From Saccharicrinis sp963667815 (GTDB lineage: Bacteria; Bacteroidota; Bacteroidia; Bacteroidales; Marinilabiliaceae), in NCBI GenBank assembly GCA_963667815.1, contig OY764021.1: 64,000 nt of DNA; one strand, written 5' to 3'. Positions 27,327-35,721 of this stretch are shown in pieces. The number at the start of each line of letters is the position of its first letter. Position 1 is the first letter of the stretch. Under the pieces are notes generated by a model. It was not told the origin of the DNA and searched no databases. It saw nothing but the letters and a program-made list of their open reading frames with translations. Position numbers and translations under genes: made by a program.

Positions 27327-27454
27327 CAATTTATAAATTTAATTGCGGGTAGCATTAAATTTGGTGTTTTTGTTCTTGTCTGTCCCTTTGTTTTATCAAG
27401 ACAAAGAAGTTCTTCGAAATCCGCAACCTAAATTTATAAGTGACGTTGGCATTC
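27318..27454 (+). repeat. Array site 6 (attC-like)
   Basis: The left arm AGGCTATAAC complements cassette 5's start and contains that gene's stop codon. The right arm GTTGGCATT starts cassette 6. Internal pairing is CTTGTC...GACAAAG, and ATTTATAAATTT with AAATTTATAAG. Confidence 0.8.
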
Positions 27455-27495
27455 ATGCAAAGAACGATACTGCAAATAATCATTATTAATAAAAA

Positions 27496-28527
27496 ATGGA
27501 CAGAAAAACATATTTGAATAAGATAATTTCTGAATTTGAGACTTGGTGGATTAATGACCCTCATAGTTCAAATATGGATTTCTATGAAAATTTGATTTCA
27601 TACTCTCATTTAACTTCATTAACAGAAAATGAATTTATTGAATTTTTCTTTGACTTCGTAAGGGTCGGTGGTCTTGTTCAATCAGGTGGTGATAGAGCTA
27701 AAAATAATTTTCGGAAAACGATTACAAAGGATTTTGAGAACTTCAAGCAATTTGTTTTAGAGCCATTTAGTAATAAGTTCTCTTTAAAAGACTGGTTCGA
27801 GCAGATTGAAAATTATCCAAATTTTGGCGTTGGAGTAGCAACGATATTTCTCAATCGGATTGATAACAACAAATATCCGATTATGAATAGCAAGAGCTTA
27901 AAAGCATTAAATAAGCTTGGATTTAAAATTTCCTCTACAAAAAACTGGACAAACTACGAATTAGTTAAAAAATATCAGGATAACTTGATAACTGATTATC
28001 CGATTTTTAAGAATTATTTTAAAGCTGATGCATTCAATCATTTTATAGTTGCAGAATATCAAGGTCAAGAACTAATTTCTGATTATTTACAAATAGAGAC
28101 ATTTGAAAATAGTATAGAACAACACGAAATTGAGCAAAAGACAGATATTGAAAAAGAATCTTCAGATAAAGGCGATTTGTACAGTAAGATAGTTGATTGT
28201 GAAAATGGCAAGTCAGAAATAATTACTATAAGTGGGAAATCTTATAAAAGGCATAACTACCTGATGGTTCAAATAAAAAAGTATCGGGATTATAAATGTC
28301 AATTTTGTTCAACACAAATTCTTAAAGCAAATGGAGAATATTACATCGAAGCTTGTCATATAAAAGCCAAATCAGAAGGTGGAAAAGATAGATTAAATAA
28401 CATTTTGATTTTATGCCCAAATTGCCATAAGTTATTTGATTATGGGTTAAGAGAAAATGAAAAACAGACTAAAGATTCTTATTCGGTGATTTTAAATGGA
28501 CATGAATATAAAGCATCATTAAAATGA
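27496..28527 (+). CDS. HNH endonuclease (cassette 6)
   Basis: 343 residues. The C-terminal part (about 266-317) is an HNH domain: a CQFC pair, EACHI with the catalytic His, N-N-ILILCPNCH with the second Cys pair and His. The N-terminal ~200 residues are helical, with a GGDRAKNNFRKTI segment, and may recognise modified DNA as in McrA-like restriction enzymes (inference). It is followed 27 bp later in the same cassette by a PD-(D/E)XK-like protein. The pair looks like a restriction or phage-defence module. Confidence 0.75.
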   Translation: MDRKTYLNKIISEFETWWINDPHSSNMDFYENLISYSHLTSLTENEFIEFFFDFVRVGGLVQSGGDRAKNNFRKTITKDFENFKQFVLEPFSNKFSLKDWFEQIENYPNFGVGVATIFLNRIDNNKYPIMNSKSLKALNKLGFKISSTKNWTNYELVKKYQDNLITDYPIFKNYFKADAFNHFIVAEYQGQELISDYLQIETFENSIEQHEIEQKTDIEKESSDKGDLYSKIVDCENGKSEIITISGKSYKRHNYLMVQIKKYRDYKCQFCSTQILKANGEYYIEACHIKAKSEGGKDRLNNILILCPNCHKLFDYGLRENEKQTKDSYSVILNGHEYKASLK

Positions 28528-28554
28528 GATCCGAAATCTAACAAAGACTAAAGA

Positions 28555-29244
28555 ATGAGTAAAAACATATACATAGAAACCAAGGGTGCAGAATCATGGA
28601 AAGAGTTTTTAGCCGAACCTGATAAACAGTGGAAAACGGGATATTCTGCTAAAAGCCTTGCATATTCCTGGGAATCAACAATTGGATTTCCAAAAACAAT
28701 TAAAGATGTTTTTAAAAGGTCTAGACTTGACTTGGAAATGATTCTTGGGATTCCTGAATACAAAGTCTTCTTAGATACTAAAAAAGCACCAAGTCAAAAT
28801 GATTTATTTGTTCTAGCAAAAGATGAAGTTGGATTAGCTTCAATAATGATTGAAGGTAAGGTTTCAGAATCATTTGATAAGTTAATTGAGGATTGGTATA
28901 ATGATACCCAAAGCAGAAAACAAAGAATAGAATTCCTATTATCAAAATTGGAGTTAAATAAAGGTATTCAAGAAATTGAAAATTATAGGTATCAGCTATT
29001 TCATAGAACAGTTTCGGCAATTTTGGAAGCAGAAAAATTTACAGCTAAAAAAGCAATAATGATTGTTCACTCTTTCTCCCAATCAAACGAATGGTTCGAA
29101 GACTTTTCAGACTTTGCTACTCTTTTGAATCCTAAGATAAAGAATGCAAAAGTGAATGAAATTTATAATTGTGGGGTATTATCCTCTGGTATTGAATTGT
29201 ATATTGGATGGGTAAAAGGAGATAAAGAATACTTGACAAAATAA
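28555..29244 (+). CDS. PD-(D/E)XK-like protein, possibly DUF6946 (cassette 6)
   Basis: 229 residues. D83 in NDLFVLA is followed by IEGKV, with E100 and K102 forming a D...ExK nuclease-like triad. The start, with SWKEFLAEPDKQWKTGYSA, recalls a family I know as DUF6946, though this is from memory. It is a probable partner of the HNH nuclease upstream. It ends 10 bp before the left arm of site 7. Confidence 0.55.
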   Translation: MSKNIYIETKGAESWKEFLAEPDKQWKTGYSAKSLAYSWESTIGFPKTIKDVFKRSRLDLEMILGIPEYKVFLDTKKAPSQNDLFVLAKDEVGLASIMIEGKVSESFDKLIEDWYNDTQSRKQRIEFLLSKLELNKGIQEIENYRYQLFHRTVSAILEAEKFTAKKAIMIVHSFSQSNEWFEDFSDFATLLNPKIKNAKVNEIYNCGVLSSGIELYIGWVKGDKEYLTK

Positions 29245-29254
29245 TAAAGCACGA

Positions 29255-29336
29255 AATGCCAACAATGGCTCATACGCAATATGCCTGCCGCAGGCGCAAC
29301 ACAGGCATACTGCGCATAGCCTAGCCGTTGGGCGCT
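29255..29336 (+). repeat. Array site 7 (attC-like, short)
   Basis: At 82 bp this is the shortest site and the closest in size to classical attC. The left arm AATGCCAAC complements cassette 6's start, and the right arm GTTGGGCGCT starts cassette 7 and fits GTTRRRY. Inner arms GGCTCATACGCA and TGCGCATAGCC pair, and the centre forms GCCTGCCGCAGGC. Confidence 0.85.
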
Positions 29337-30042
29337 ATTCCTAATAGAAACAAGCTTTCAGTTGGCTTCATAAACAGACTTGATTATTATCCGATGCGCA
29401 CATAGGATTTGATTTTAGGACTTGATTTTTCGGGCATTGGGATTTGGGAGCGTAAGTTTGGATTATTAGGATTCCATCGCTCAAAGACTATTGGAAAGAA
29501 CAATTTATTTGAGCCAACAAAAAATAAAATTGGCTACATTAATCAGTCAACGCGCGGATTTATTGATTAGCAACCGATAATGAATTTATGCATTAGTCTT
29601 TTTCTGTGGAGCTTTGGTTAGCAATACTGCAGTTATATGGGTAGACTTTTATCTTTCTGAATAGAAAATTACAAAACTGTAATAGAATGTATATTTTAGA
29701 TAGATTAAAAACTTAATAGATTGATTATTATAATCTTGTAAAGTCAGCGCGCAAGACTTTTTATTCTGTAAAGACATATAGATTGGATTTCTATACGATA
29801 AAGCATGAGCCAATTTTATTTACAGCTCGGATTAAGAAAAAATATAATAACAGCGCCCAACAAGGCATAAATAAGTCATGTGGGGGTATGTGATTTACGA
29901 GGAGTGGTGATCTCAATTTGTCCGCCCAATGCTTTTAAATCAACTTTTGATTATTAAATTAGTCGTTTGAAAAGCATTGGTCTTGGAGCGATGAAGGAGA
30001 GGGCGACAATTTCAATCCCCACACGCCTCATATGCCAGACCG
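29328..30042 (+). repeat. Cassette 7, no evident protein gene (copy A)
   Basis: A 715-bp cassette without any convincing reading frame. The 515 bp between its start and its own site hold AT-rich sequence with short inverted repeats, such as AGCCAA...TTGGCT near 29510-29535. Its ends are GTTGGGCGCT and AGCGCCCAAC. It is about 99% identical to the next cassette. It may encode an RNA or a promoter; I cannot tell which. Confidence 0.8.
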
Positions 30043-30051
30043 TTGGGCGCT
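29852..30051 (+). repeat. Array site 8 (attC-like)
   Basis: The left arm AGCGCCCAAC complements cassette 7's start, and the right arm GTTGGGCGCT starts cassette 8, so here both arms also match each other. Inner arms pair over GGCATAAATAAGTCATGTGGGG and the complement of CCCCACACGCCTCATATGCC. Subclass of sites 4, 9 and 10. Confidence 0.85.
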
Positions 30052-30756
30052 ATTCCTAATAGAAACAAGCTTTCAGTTGGCTTCATAAACAGACTTGATT
30101 ATTATCCGATGCGCACATAGGATTTGATTTTAGGACTGGATTTTTCGGGCATTGGGATTTGGGAGCTTAAGTTTGGATTATTAGGATTCCATCGCTCAAA
30201 GACTATTGGAAAGAACAATTTATTTGAGCCAACAAAAAATAAAATTGGCTACATTAATCAGTCAACGCGCGGATTTATTGATTAGCAACCGATAATGAAT
30301 TTATGCATTAGTCTTTTTCTGTGGAGCTTTGGTTAGCAATACTGCAGTTATATGGGTCGACTTTTATCTTTCTGAATAGAAAATTACAAAACTGTAATAG
30401 AATGTATATTTTAGATAGATTAAAAACTTAATGGATTGAGTATTATAATCTTGTAAAGTCAGCGCGCAAGACTTTCTATTCTGTAAAGACATATAGATTG
30501 GATTTCTATACGATAAAGCATGAGCCAATTTTATTTACAGCTCGGATTAAGAAAAAATATAATAACAGCGCCCAACAAGGCATAAATAAGTCATGTGGGG
30601 GTATGTGATTTGCGAGGAGTGGTGATCTCAATTTGTCCGCCCAATGCTTTTAAATCAACTTTTGATTATTAAATTAGTCGTTTGAAAAGCATTGGTCTTG
30701 GAGCGATGAAGGAGAGGGCGACAATTTCAATCCCCACACGCCTCATATGCGGTCCG
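30043..30756 (+). repeat. Cassette 8, no evident protein gene (copy B)
   Basis: A 714-bp near-copy of cassette 7 with roughly eight base differences, spread over both the body and the site (for example actt to actg, gcgt to gctt, gggta to gggtc). The copy is precise from GTT to GTT, showing that the cassette was the unit duplicated. Confidence 0.85.
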
Positions 30757-30765
30757 TTGGGCATA
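30567..30765 (+). repeat. Array site 9 (attC-like)
   Basis: The left arm AGCGCCCAAC complements cassette 8's start, and the right arm GTTGGGCATA starts cassette 9. The sequence is almost the same as site 8 except near the right end (TATGCGGTCC in place of TATGCCAGACC), where it resembles site 4. Confidence 0.85.
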
Positions 30766-30789
30766 ATACACTAAAACAGAACGTAAAGT

Positions 30790-32061
30790 ATGATTAAAGT
30801 TGAATATTTATTGCCATTTGAAACTAAAAATGGAATTTGCAAAAATATAGAATCATTTAAATCGTTAATTGCTACACACGAGGATTTATATATCGAAGGT
30901 GATAGCATAAAATTTAAGGATTGTGATTTTGGATTTAAAGCAGATTTGAATGAAGTACTTGAGCAGAATTTAACAGTAATCCATGTCCTGTTTGAAAGTG
31001 AAGAGGTTTCAGAAGGTTTCCGAGAGATGCTAAAATCATTTAGAACTGTTGTAGGGATACTTTTAAAAGATAATTTGCAATTGATTTGGGATGGGATTGG
31101 TTTTGAGTTGAGTCAGGAGCTGTATCCAAAGATTTATAAAATAGAAAATCTTATGAGGAAGTTAATTAGCAAGTTTATGCTAATTAATTTAGGGATTGGT
31201 TGGTGTCACTCTTTTGTACCAGAAGAAGTTAAAGAGAATGTAAAATCCCCTAAAGGTAAAGTTAATCATGGAATATTATATGAAGTTGACTTTATTCAAT
31301 TATCTAATTTTCTTTTTAAAAATTATGCATTAAAAGATGCTGGAAATTTGCCAAAAATTATAGATGAGATTTTACAAGGAGAGATGACAGATGAAAAAAG
31401 AAGTAAAATTCTTGATTATATTCCGAAGAATAATTGGGATAGATATTTCTGTGATGTTGTGAATTGCGAATCTGAGCAATTAAAAAAGAAGTGGACTAGA
31501 TTATACGAAATACGGTGTATTGTGGCTCATAATAAGAGTATTAATCAGCTTGAATTTGATGACGGGAATGATTTATGTGAATTTTTGGAAAAGGTTTTAG
31601 AAACTGCATTTGATGGTCTTGATAGTATTGAGATTTCAGAATTAGAAAAAGAAAACGTCTCATTAAATACTATGGCTACAGTACATGAACCAACGAAAGT
31701 TTTTGTAAATGAGTATAATAATTTTAATAATGGATTAAATCAATTAATTAATATTAATGAAGGAGTATTTAATCTTTCAACAATTCAAGCTAGTCCGATT
31801 AGTACTATTTTAGATTCTAGCCTAAGTGGGGTATTACATATTTCAAATTCCGTAAGAGATAGTTTATATGGAATTGAATCTGCAAAAAATACAATCTTGT
31901 CTGGAGACAGTATTAATTCATTGTATACAGCTACTAATAATTATGAGCATTTTTTTAAGGATGCTGGAGTTGGTCTATATAATGTGGAAGGAATTAATAA
32001 AACACCAAGTCTTTATGATATATTTATAGAACGTTCAGAATCTAAGGGGGATGCTGAATAG
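30790..32061 (+). CDS. HEPN-domain protein, putative ribonuclease (cassette 9)
   Basis: 423 residues. Near residue 242-247 the motif R-C-I-V-A-H, in LYEIRCIVAHNKS, is the Rx4-6H signature of HEPN ribonucleases, in a form like Swt1/ApeA-type HEPN domains. The N-terminal half is unrecognised; the C-terminal ~120 residues are Asn/Ser-rich. HEPN proteins often act as toxins or abortive-infection effectors cutting RNA, so a defence function is inferred. No antitoxin is seen in the cassette. It stops 8 bp before site 10. Confidence 0.6.
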   Translation: MIKVEYLLPFETKNGICKNIESFKSLIATHEDLYIEGDSIKFKDCDFGFKADLNEVLEQNLTVIHVLFESEEVSEGFREMLKSFRTVVGILLKDNLQLIWDGIGFELSQELYPKIYKIENLMRKLISKFMLINLGIGWCHSFVPEEVKENVKSPKGKVNHGILYEVDFIQLSNFLFKNYALKDAGNLPKIIDEILQGEMTDEKRSKILDYIPKNNWDRYFCDVVNCESEQLKKKWTRLYEIRCIVAHNKSINQLEFDDGNDLCEFLEKVLETAFDGLDSIEISELEKENVSLNTMATVHEPTKVFVNEYNNFNNGLNQLININEGVFNLSTIQASPISTILDSSLSGVLHISNSVRDSLYGIESAKNTILSGDSINSLYTATNNYEHFFKDAGVGLYNVEGINKTPSLYDIFIERSESKGDAE

Positions 32062-32069
32062 TAAAGTAC

Positions 32070-32273
32070 TATGCCCAACACGGCATCATAAACCATACGG
32101 GGCGTAGGTGATTCGCGAAGTTGCGGTGAGTTCAATTTGTCCGCCCAATGCTTTTAAAGAAACTTATTATTGTTAAATTTAGTCCCTATAAAACCATTGG
32201 GCTATGTGCGATGAAAGAAAGGGCAGACTATTTCAATCCCCGCACGGTTCATATGCCCAATCCGTTGTAGTGC
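32070..32273 (+). repeat. Array site 10 (attC-like)
   Basis: The left arm TATGCCCAAC complements cassette 9's start, and the right arm GTTGTAGTGC starts cassette 10. At 204 bp it is the longest site. Inner GGCATCATAAACCATACGGGG pairs with the CCCCGCACGGTTCATATGCC side. Confidence 0.8.
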
Positions 32274-32405
32274 ATTTAAAAAGTCAGAGCAGCTGGGTAA
32301 TTTCAATCATAATTATAAATTGATTTTGAGTAAAAACAACTAGAGCAATCACCTATAAACAAAGGACTTCGCAGATGTGTCATAAAATTGTCGTAATGAT
32401 TTTCA

Positions 32406-32435
32406 TTGAGCAACGATTGGTTATACATAGTTTTG
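32406..32435 (+). promoter_or_regulatory. Bacteroidota-type promoter inside cassette 10
   Basis: TTG at 32406-32408, a 19-bp spacer, then TAGTTTTG at 32428-32435 fits the -33 TTG / -7 TAnnTTTG consensus of Bacteroidota. It would start transcription about 15-20 bp before the ATG at 32459. Confidence 0.55.
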
Positions 32436-32458
32436 GATTAACAAAAAAAAATTAAACT

Positions 32459-33508
32459 ATGAACGAAAATCAATTAGCACAAAAAGTAAAAACGCTTAGA
32501 AAAAGAAAAGGATACTCCCAAGAAGCTCTTGCGGAAATTTCAGGACTAAGTCTTAGGACAGTTCAGAGAATAGAAAATGAAAATAGAAATCCATCAGGTG
32601 ATTCTTTAAAAAGATTATCAACTGCCTTTGGAGTTTCTCCAGATTATTTAATTGATTGGGAACCAAATGAGAATTCCAACTTTTTGTTAATACTTGCCTT
32701 CTCTCCAATTCTTTGTATAATAAATCCATTTCTAGCAATTTTAGTACCCTTGATATTATGGTCTATAAAGAAAAATCATATAAGAGGTGTTAAAAGTTTA
32801 GGAGTGAAAATCTTAAAAATTCAGATAATTTGGCTGGTGTCCTATTTCATCTTCAGAGCAATAAATTTTCTTAGACTAATTTATATTGTAAAAAACACAC
32901 AAGCTTTCGTTGGAGACCAATGGGACTCTTTTTTATCCGATGTAGAAACACAATCTTACTTGAAAACATTTTTTATTGTTGCAAATGTTCTAATTATTTT
33001 AGTTATAACTTACAAGACCTACCGAAATAACCAGTTAAATAATTCAAAAATGACCATTAATTCCACTATTATGAAAAGCTGCTTACTCTTATTTACTATT
33101 CTAATACTTTCTGCTTGTGATAAAAAAACTCAAACTACTTCACGACTATACATTGAACCCTGTGAATATAATATTATGAGTTATCAAGTTAAAGATGTCA
33201 CGTACCACGATTCTGTAAAAAATTATCTTTCTGACGATTCATATATTTCTATAATTGGTGATTCAACATTTAATATTACCAATGAACTAGGAGAATTCCT
33301 TTTTAAAGGGAATAATTTCGTTTACAAAATTATAAATGACTCTCTGATTCTTTCTAATAATAAAAAGAGATTATCATATAAGATAATGGAAATTAGTCCA
33401 AATTCATTTAAGCTTGAGGTTGACAATAAGTACTTTAACCGAATCGATATGATTAAACCCAAAGACAAAAGGAGAAAAATTGAAAAGTCAGTTGAAATTG
33501 AATATTAA
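32459..33508 (+). CDS. XRE regulator fused to membrane spans and a lipoprotein-like domain (cassette 10)
   Basis: 349 residues. Residues 6-60 are an XRE-type helix-turn-helix domain (SQEALAEISGLSLRTVQRIENE). Residues about 72-195 hold four hydrophobic segments. An internal Met at 205 then begins a second signal-like stretch ending LSAC (Cys 220), a perfect lipobox, followed by a soluble lipoprotein-like domain. Either this is a true fusion, or a separate lipoprotein is also translated from the ATG at 33071. A membrane-bound transcription regulator is the simplest reading. Confidence 0.6.
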   Translation: MNENQLAQKVKTLRKRKGYSQEALAEISGLSLRTVQRIENENRNPSGDSLKRLSTAFGVSPDYLIDWEPNENSNFLLILAFSPILCIINPFLAILVPLILWSIKKNHIRGVKSLGVKILKIQIIWLVSYFIFRAINFLRLIYIVKNTQAFVGDQWDSFLSDVETQSYLKTFFIVANVLIILVITYKTYRNNQLNNSKMTINSTIMKSCLLLFTILILSACDKKTQTTSRLYIEPCEYNIMSYQVKDVTYHDSVKNYLSDDSYISIIGDSTFNITNELGEFLFKGNNFVYKIINDSLILSNNKKRLSYKIMEISPNSFKLEVDNKYFNRIDMIKPKDKRRKIEKSVEIEY

Positions 33509-33512
33509 AAAC

Positions 33513-33648
33513 GCACTACAACAATGTATATACAAAATAGGCGAATCAGTAGTAAATTCAAGGGTTGTAGCCCGCTTCAACTTCTCAACGGTTTGATAGG
33601 TTTGAAGTCCGCAATCGCCTACTTTTCATATACTCAACGTTGCCCGTA
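33513..33648 (+). repeat. Array site 11 (attC-like)
   Basis: The left arm GCACTACAAC complements cassette 10's start, and the right arm GTTGCCCGTA starts cassette 11. The body is about 90% identical to site 1, including the TTCAACTTCTCAACGGTTTG centre. Confidence 0.85.
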
Positions 33649-33667
33649 ATTTTAATACGATACAGTA

Positions 33668-34426
33668 ATGAAGAAAATTTTAACAATAATATTATTGTCA
33701 ATTTGTGTAAACTTGGTGCAAGCACAATCAGATAATAGAGAAGATTTTAGAGAATCGACTTTAAATTCGGAGTATGCTGATAATATTGATATACTAGAAA
33801 AAGTCAAAGGATATGATTTCAGCAATAATTTATTATTTGATGAATATAACTATGACTTAGTTATTAGAGGATATATCGGTTCAAACTATCAACGCATACA
33901 AGTTCATTTTATCTCAATAATAAAAAATTCAGATAATCCTACACAGTATTTGGTTTACGGAAAAACTAAAGTGAAAAATAATATTTGTGATTTTCAAGGC
34001 ACTATTGACTTAATTAATGCTAGATATTATAAAGAATCAGACATTGACACTGTTAAACAAGGATTTGTTTTTGCGAAATACAAGTTTTTTGAAGACCCAA
34101 AACAAAAATATACTGGATTTTTTGAGGGATATGTAAAATCGAACTGGTACATCACAGATAGTGGAATTCTTTGTTATGATGACTTAAGTGCAGTCGCAGA
34201 TGGATATTCAAATAATGAATTCGTTGGAATTTGGAATAGTTATAATAAAAATGAGCCAAAAGTTTGTAATTGGGCTCATGGTCAGATTCCTTATTCGAGA
34301 TTCTTTGATGTTGGTGCAGGAGAATTCTATCCTGATAAAGAATATCGAAAATATGGGTGGGATGAATATATGATTGAGTATAACGAATTTATTAATTCCA
34401 GAAAGAAAGTAGAGTGGTGGAAATAA
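33668..34426 (+). CDS. Secreted protein of unknown function (cassette 11)
   Basis: 252 residues. A Sec-type signal peptide (hydrophobic segment, then VQAQS cleavage region around residue 20) leads into a beta-rich soluble protein with repeated aromatic residues. There is no lipobox and no recognised family. It is probably periplasmic. It ends 4 bp before the left arm of site 12, and its ATG is 29 bp into the cassette. Confidence 0.55.
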   Translation: MKKILTIILLSICVNLVQAQSDNREDFRESTLNSEYADNIDILEKVKGYDFSNNLLFDEYNYDLVIRGYIGSNYQRIQVHFISIIKNSDNPTQYLVYGKTKVKNNICDFQGTIDLINARYYKESDIDTVKQGFVFAKYKFFEDPKQKYTGFFEGYVKSNWYITDSGILCYDDLSAVADGYSNNEFVGIWNSYNKNEPKVCNWAHGQIPYSRFFDVGAGEFYPDKEYRKYGWDEYMIEYNEFINSRKKVEWWK

Positions 34427-34430
34427 AAAC

Positions 34431-34628
34431 TACGGGCAACACGCTAGTATAAAGCATTTGGCGTTCGTAGGTTTTAGGAAGTTTAGTTCGTTATCTGAAC
34501 ACCGCCAAATCTTTGATTTGGCTTTAAAATGAAAATATAAAAACAAATAAAAGATTTGGCTCAGTGGAGTTTTGGAAGGTTTGGTTCGTTAAATTGCCAA
34601 ACGCTTCATCTAGCCAACCGTTATGCGC
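34431..34628 (+). repeat. Array site 12 (attC-like)
   Basis: The left arm TACGGGCAAC complements cassette 11's start, and the right arm GTTATGCGC starts cassette 12. The centre has a perfect GCCAAATCtttGATTTGGC hairpin, and flanking TTTGGCGTT pairs with the AAACGC side. A subclass of its own. Confidence 0.8.
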
Positions 34629-34665
34629 AAAAACAAAGAAACCCATTGCATAAAATTAAACGTCA

Positions 34666-35721
34666 ATGAAATATAGGATTGAGGATATTAAGTTCGAAGA
34701 GATAACACCTAGACAGTTTGAAAATCTGTGCTATGATTTACTCGTTAAATATAATTACCGTAATTTGATTTGGAGAGAAGGAGGAGCTGATAATGGTAGA
34801 GATATTGAAGCTACTTTACCTTTTTCAACTATGCTCAATAACAAAGAGACAAAATGGTTTTTTGAATGTAAGCACTATACTTCTGGTGGCGTTCCTCCAA
34901 ATGATTTAAATTCAAAAATCGCCTGGGCTGATGCTGAACAACCTGATTTTCTAGTATTATTTATTAGTTCTTACCTGACAAATGGTGCTAGAACTTGGCT
35001 AGATAAAATTATTCCTCAAAAGCAATATGATATTACAATAATTGAAGGAGAGGAACTTAAAAATAGATTGTTAAAGTACCCTGAACTTATTGAAAGGTAT
35101 TTCTCAAAAAATAGATATGAGAAACTATTTAAAGATGTACGAGATTATAGAGTGAAATTTAATATAAATCCAAGTTTTGAGTTTTTAAAAGAAATTATTG
35201 ACAACATTGACTTGGAAAGACTATCGGAAGAAGAATTCGGATTCCTGTTAATTAATTTCTACAGCCAATATGAATCTTTTGAAGGTAGAAACGAATATCA
35301 CGGGGATTTTGATGGAAAGGAGGCAAATAGAATTTTAAAATTTCTAAAGGAAAAAATTAAAAATGAGGAATTAAAGACCTTCGCACCATATTATAACCAT
35401 TATAATATCCTTGGAGGGACTGGTTTCTTTGAAGAAATGGAATGGTTAGATGATGAAGATACAGACTATGAAATAAAGAAGTTTGATTTTCAGAGTTATG
35501 ACTTGCATTTAAATCACAATAAGGACAAAGATAAATGGAAAATAGGATATTATTTATTTGTAAAATACACTGATGTTGCATTTGAGATTTTCCAGTCAGA
35601 ATCAACTGAAATTAGGATTATTAAAAATTTCAGCGATGATAGAATAACTGACTTATCTTTAAAACTTAAGGATAATATCCAAGAAGAATATGATAAATAT
35701 TTAGAAAATTTCAGCGCATAA
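34666..35721 (+). CDS. Mrr-like restriction endonuclease (cassette 12)
   Basis: 351 residues. The N-terminal domain shows GGADNGRDIEA (about 43-53) and WFFECKHY (about 63-70), giving the D...ExK triad of Mrr-type PD-(D/E)XK nucleases, which cut modified or foreign DNA. The C-terminal half (from about 160) is unrecognised and may read the target. The stop codon TAA lies inside the final left arm (GCGCATAAC). It is the last cassette before the insertion element. Confidence 0.75.
   Translation: MKYRIEDIKFEEITPRQFENLCYDLLVKYNYRNLIWREGGADNGRDIEATLPFSTMLNNKETKWFFECKHYTSGGVPPNDLNSKIAWADAEQPDFLVLFISSYLTNGARTWLDKIIPQKQYDITIIEGEELKNRLLKYPELIERYFSKNRYEKLFKDVRDYRVKFNINPSFEFLKEIIDNIDLERLSEEEFGFLLINFYSQYESFEGRNEYHGDFDGKEANRILKFLKEKIKNEELKTFAPYYNHYNILGGTGFFEEMEWLDDEDTDYEIKKFDFQSYDLHLNHNKDKDKWKIGYYLFVKYTDVAFEIFQSESTEIRIIKNFSDDRITDLSLKLKDNIQEEYDKYLENFSA

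Noticed and set aside
29328..30756. The 715-bp repeats as a non-autonomous insertion sequence
   Set aside because: The copy boundaries coincide exactly with cassette GTT boundaries and there is no target duplication, so cassette duplication explains them better.
22465..34628. The array palindromes as plain transcription terminators or REP-like repeats
   Set aside because: They lack T-runs, and the outer arms match across the gene and not within each palindrome, which terminators or REP elements do not explain.
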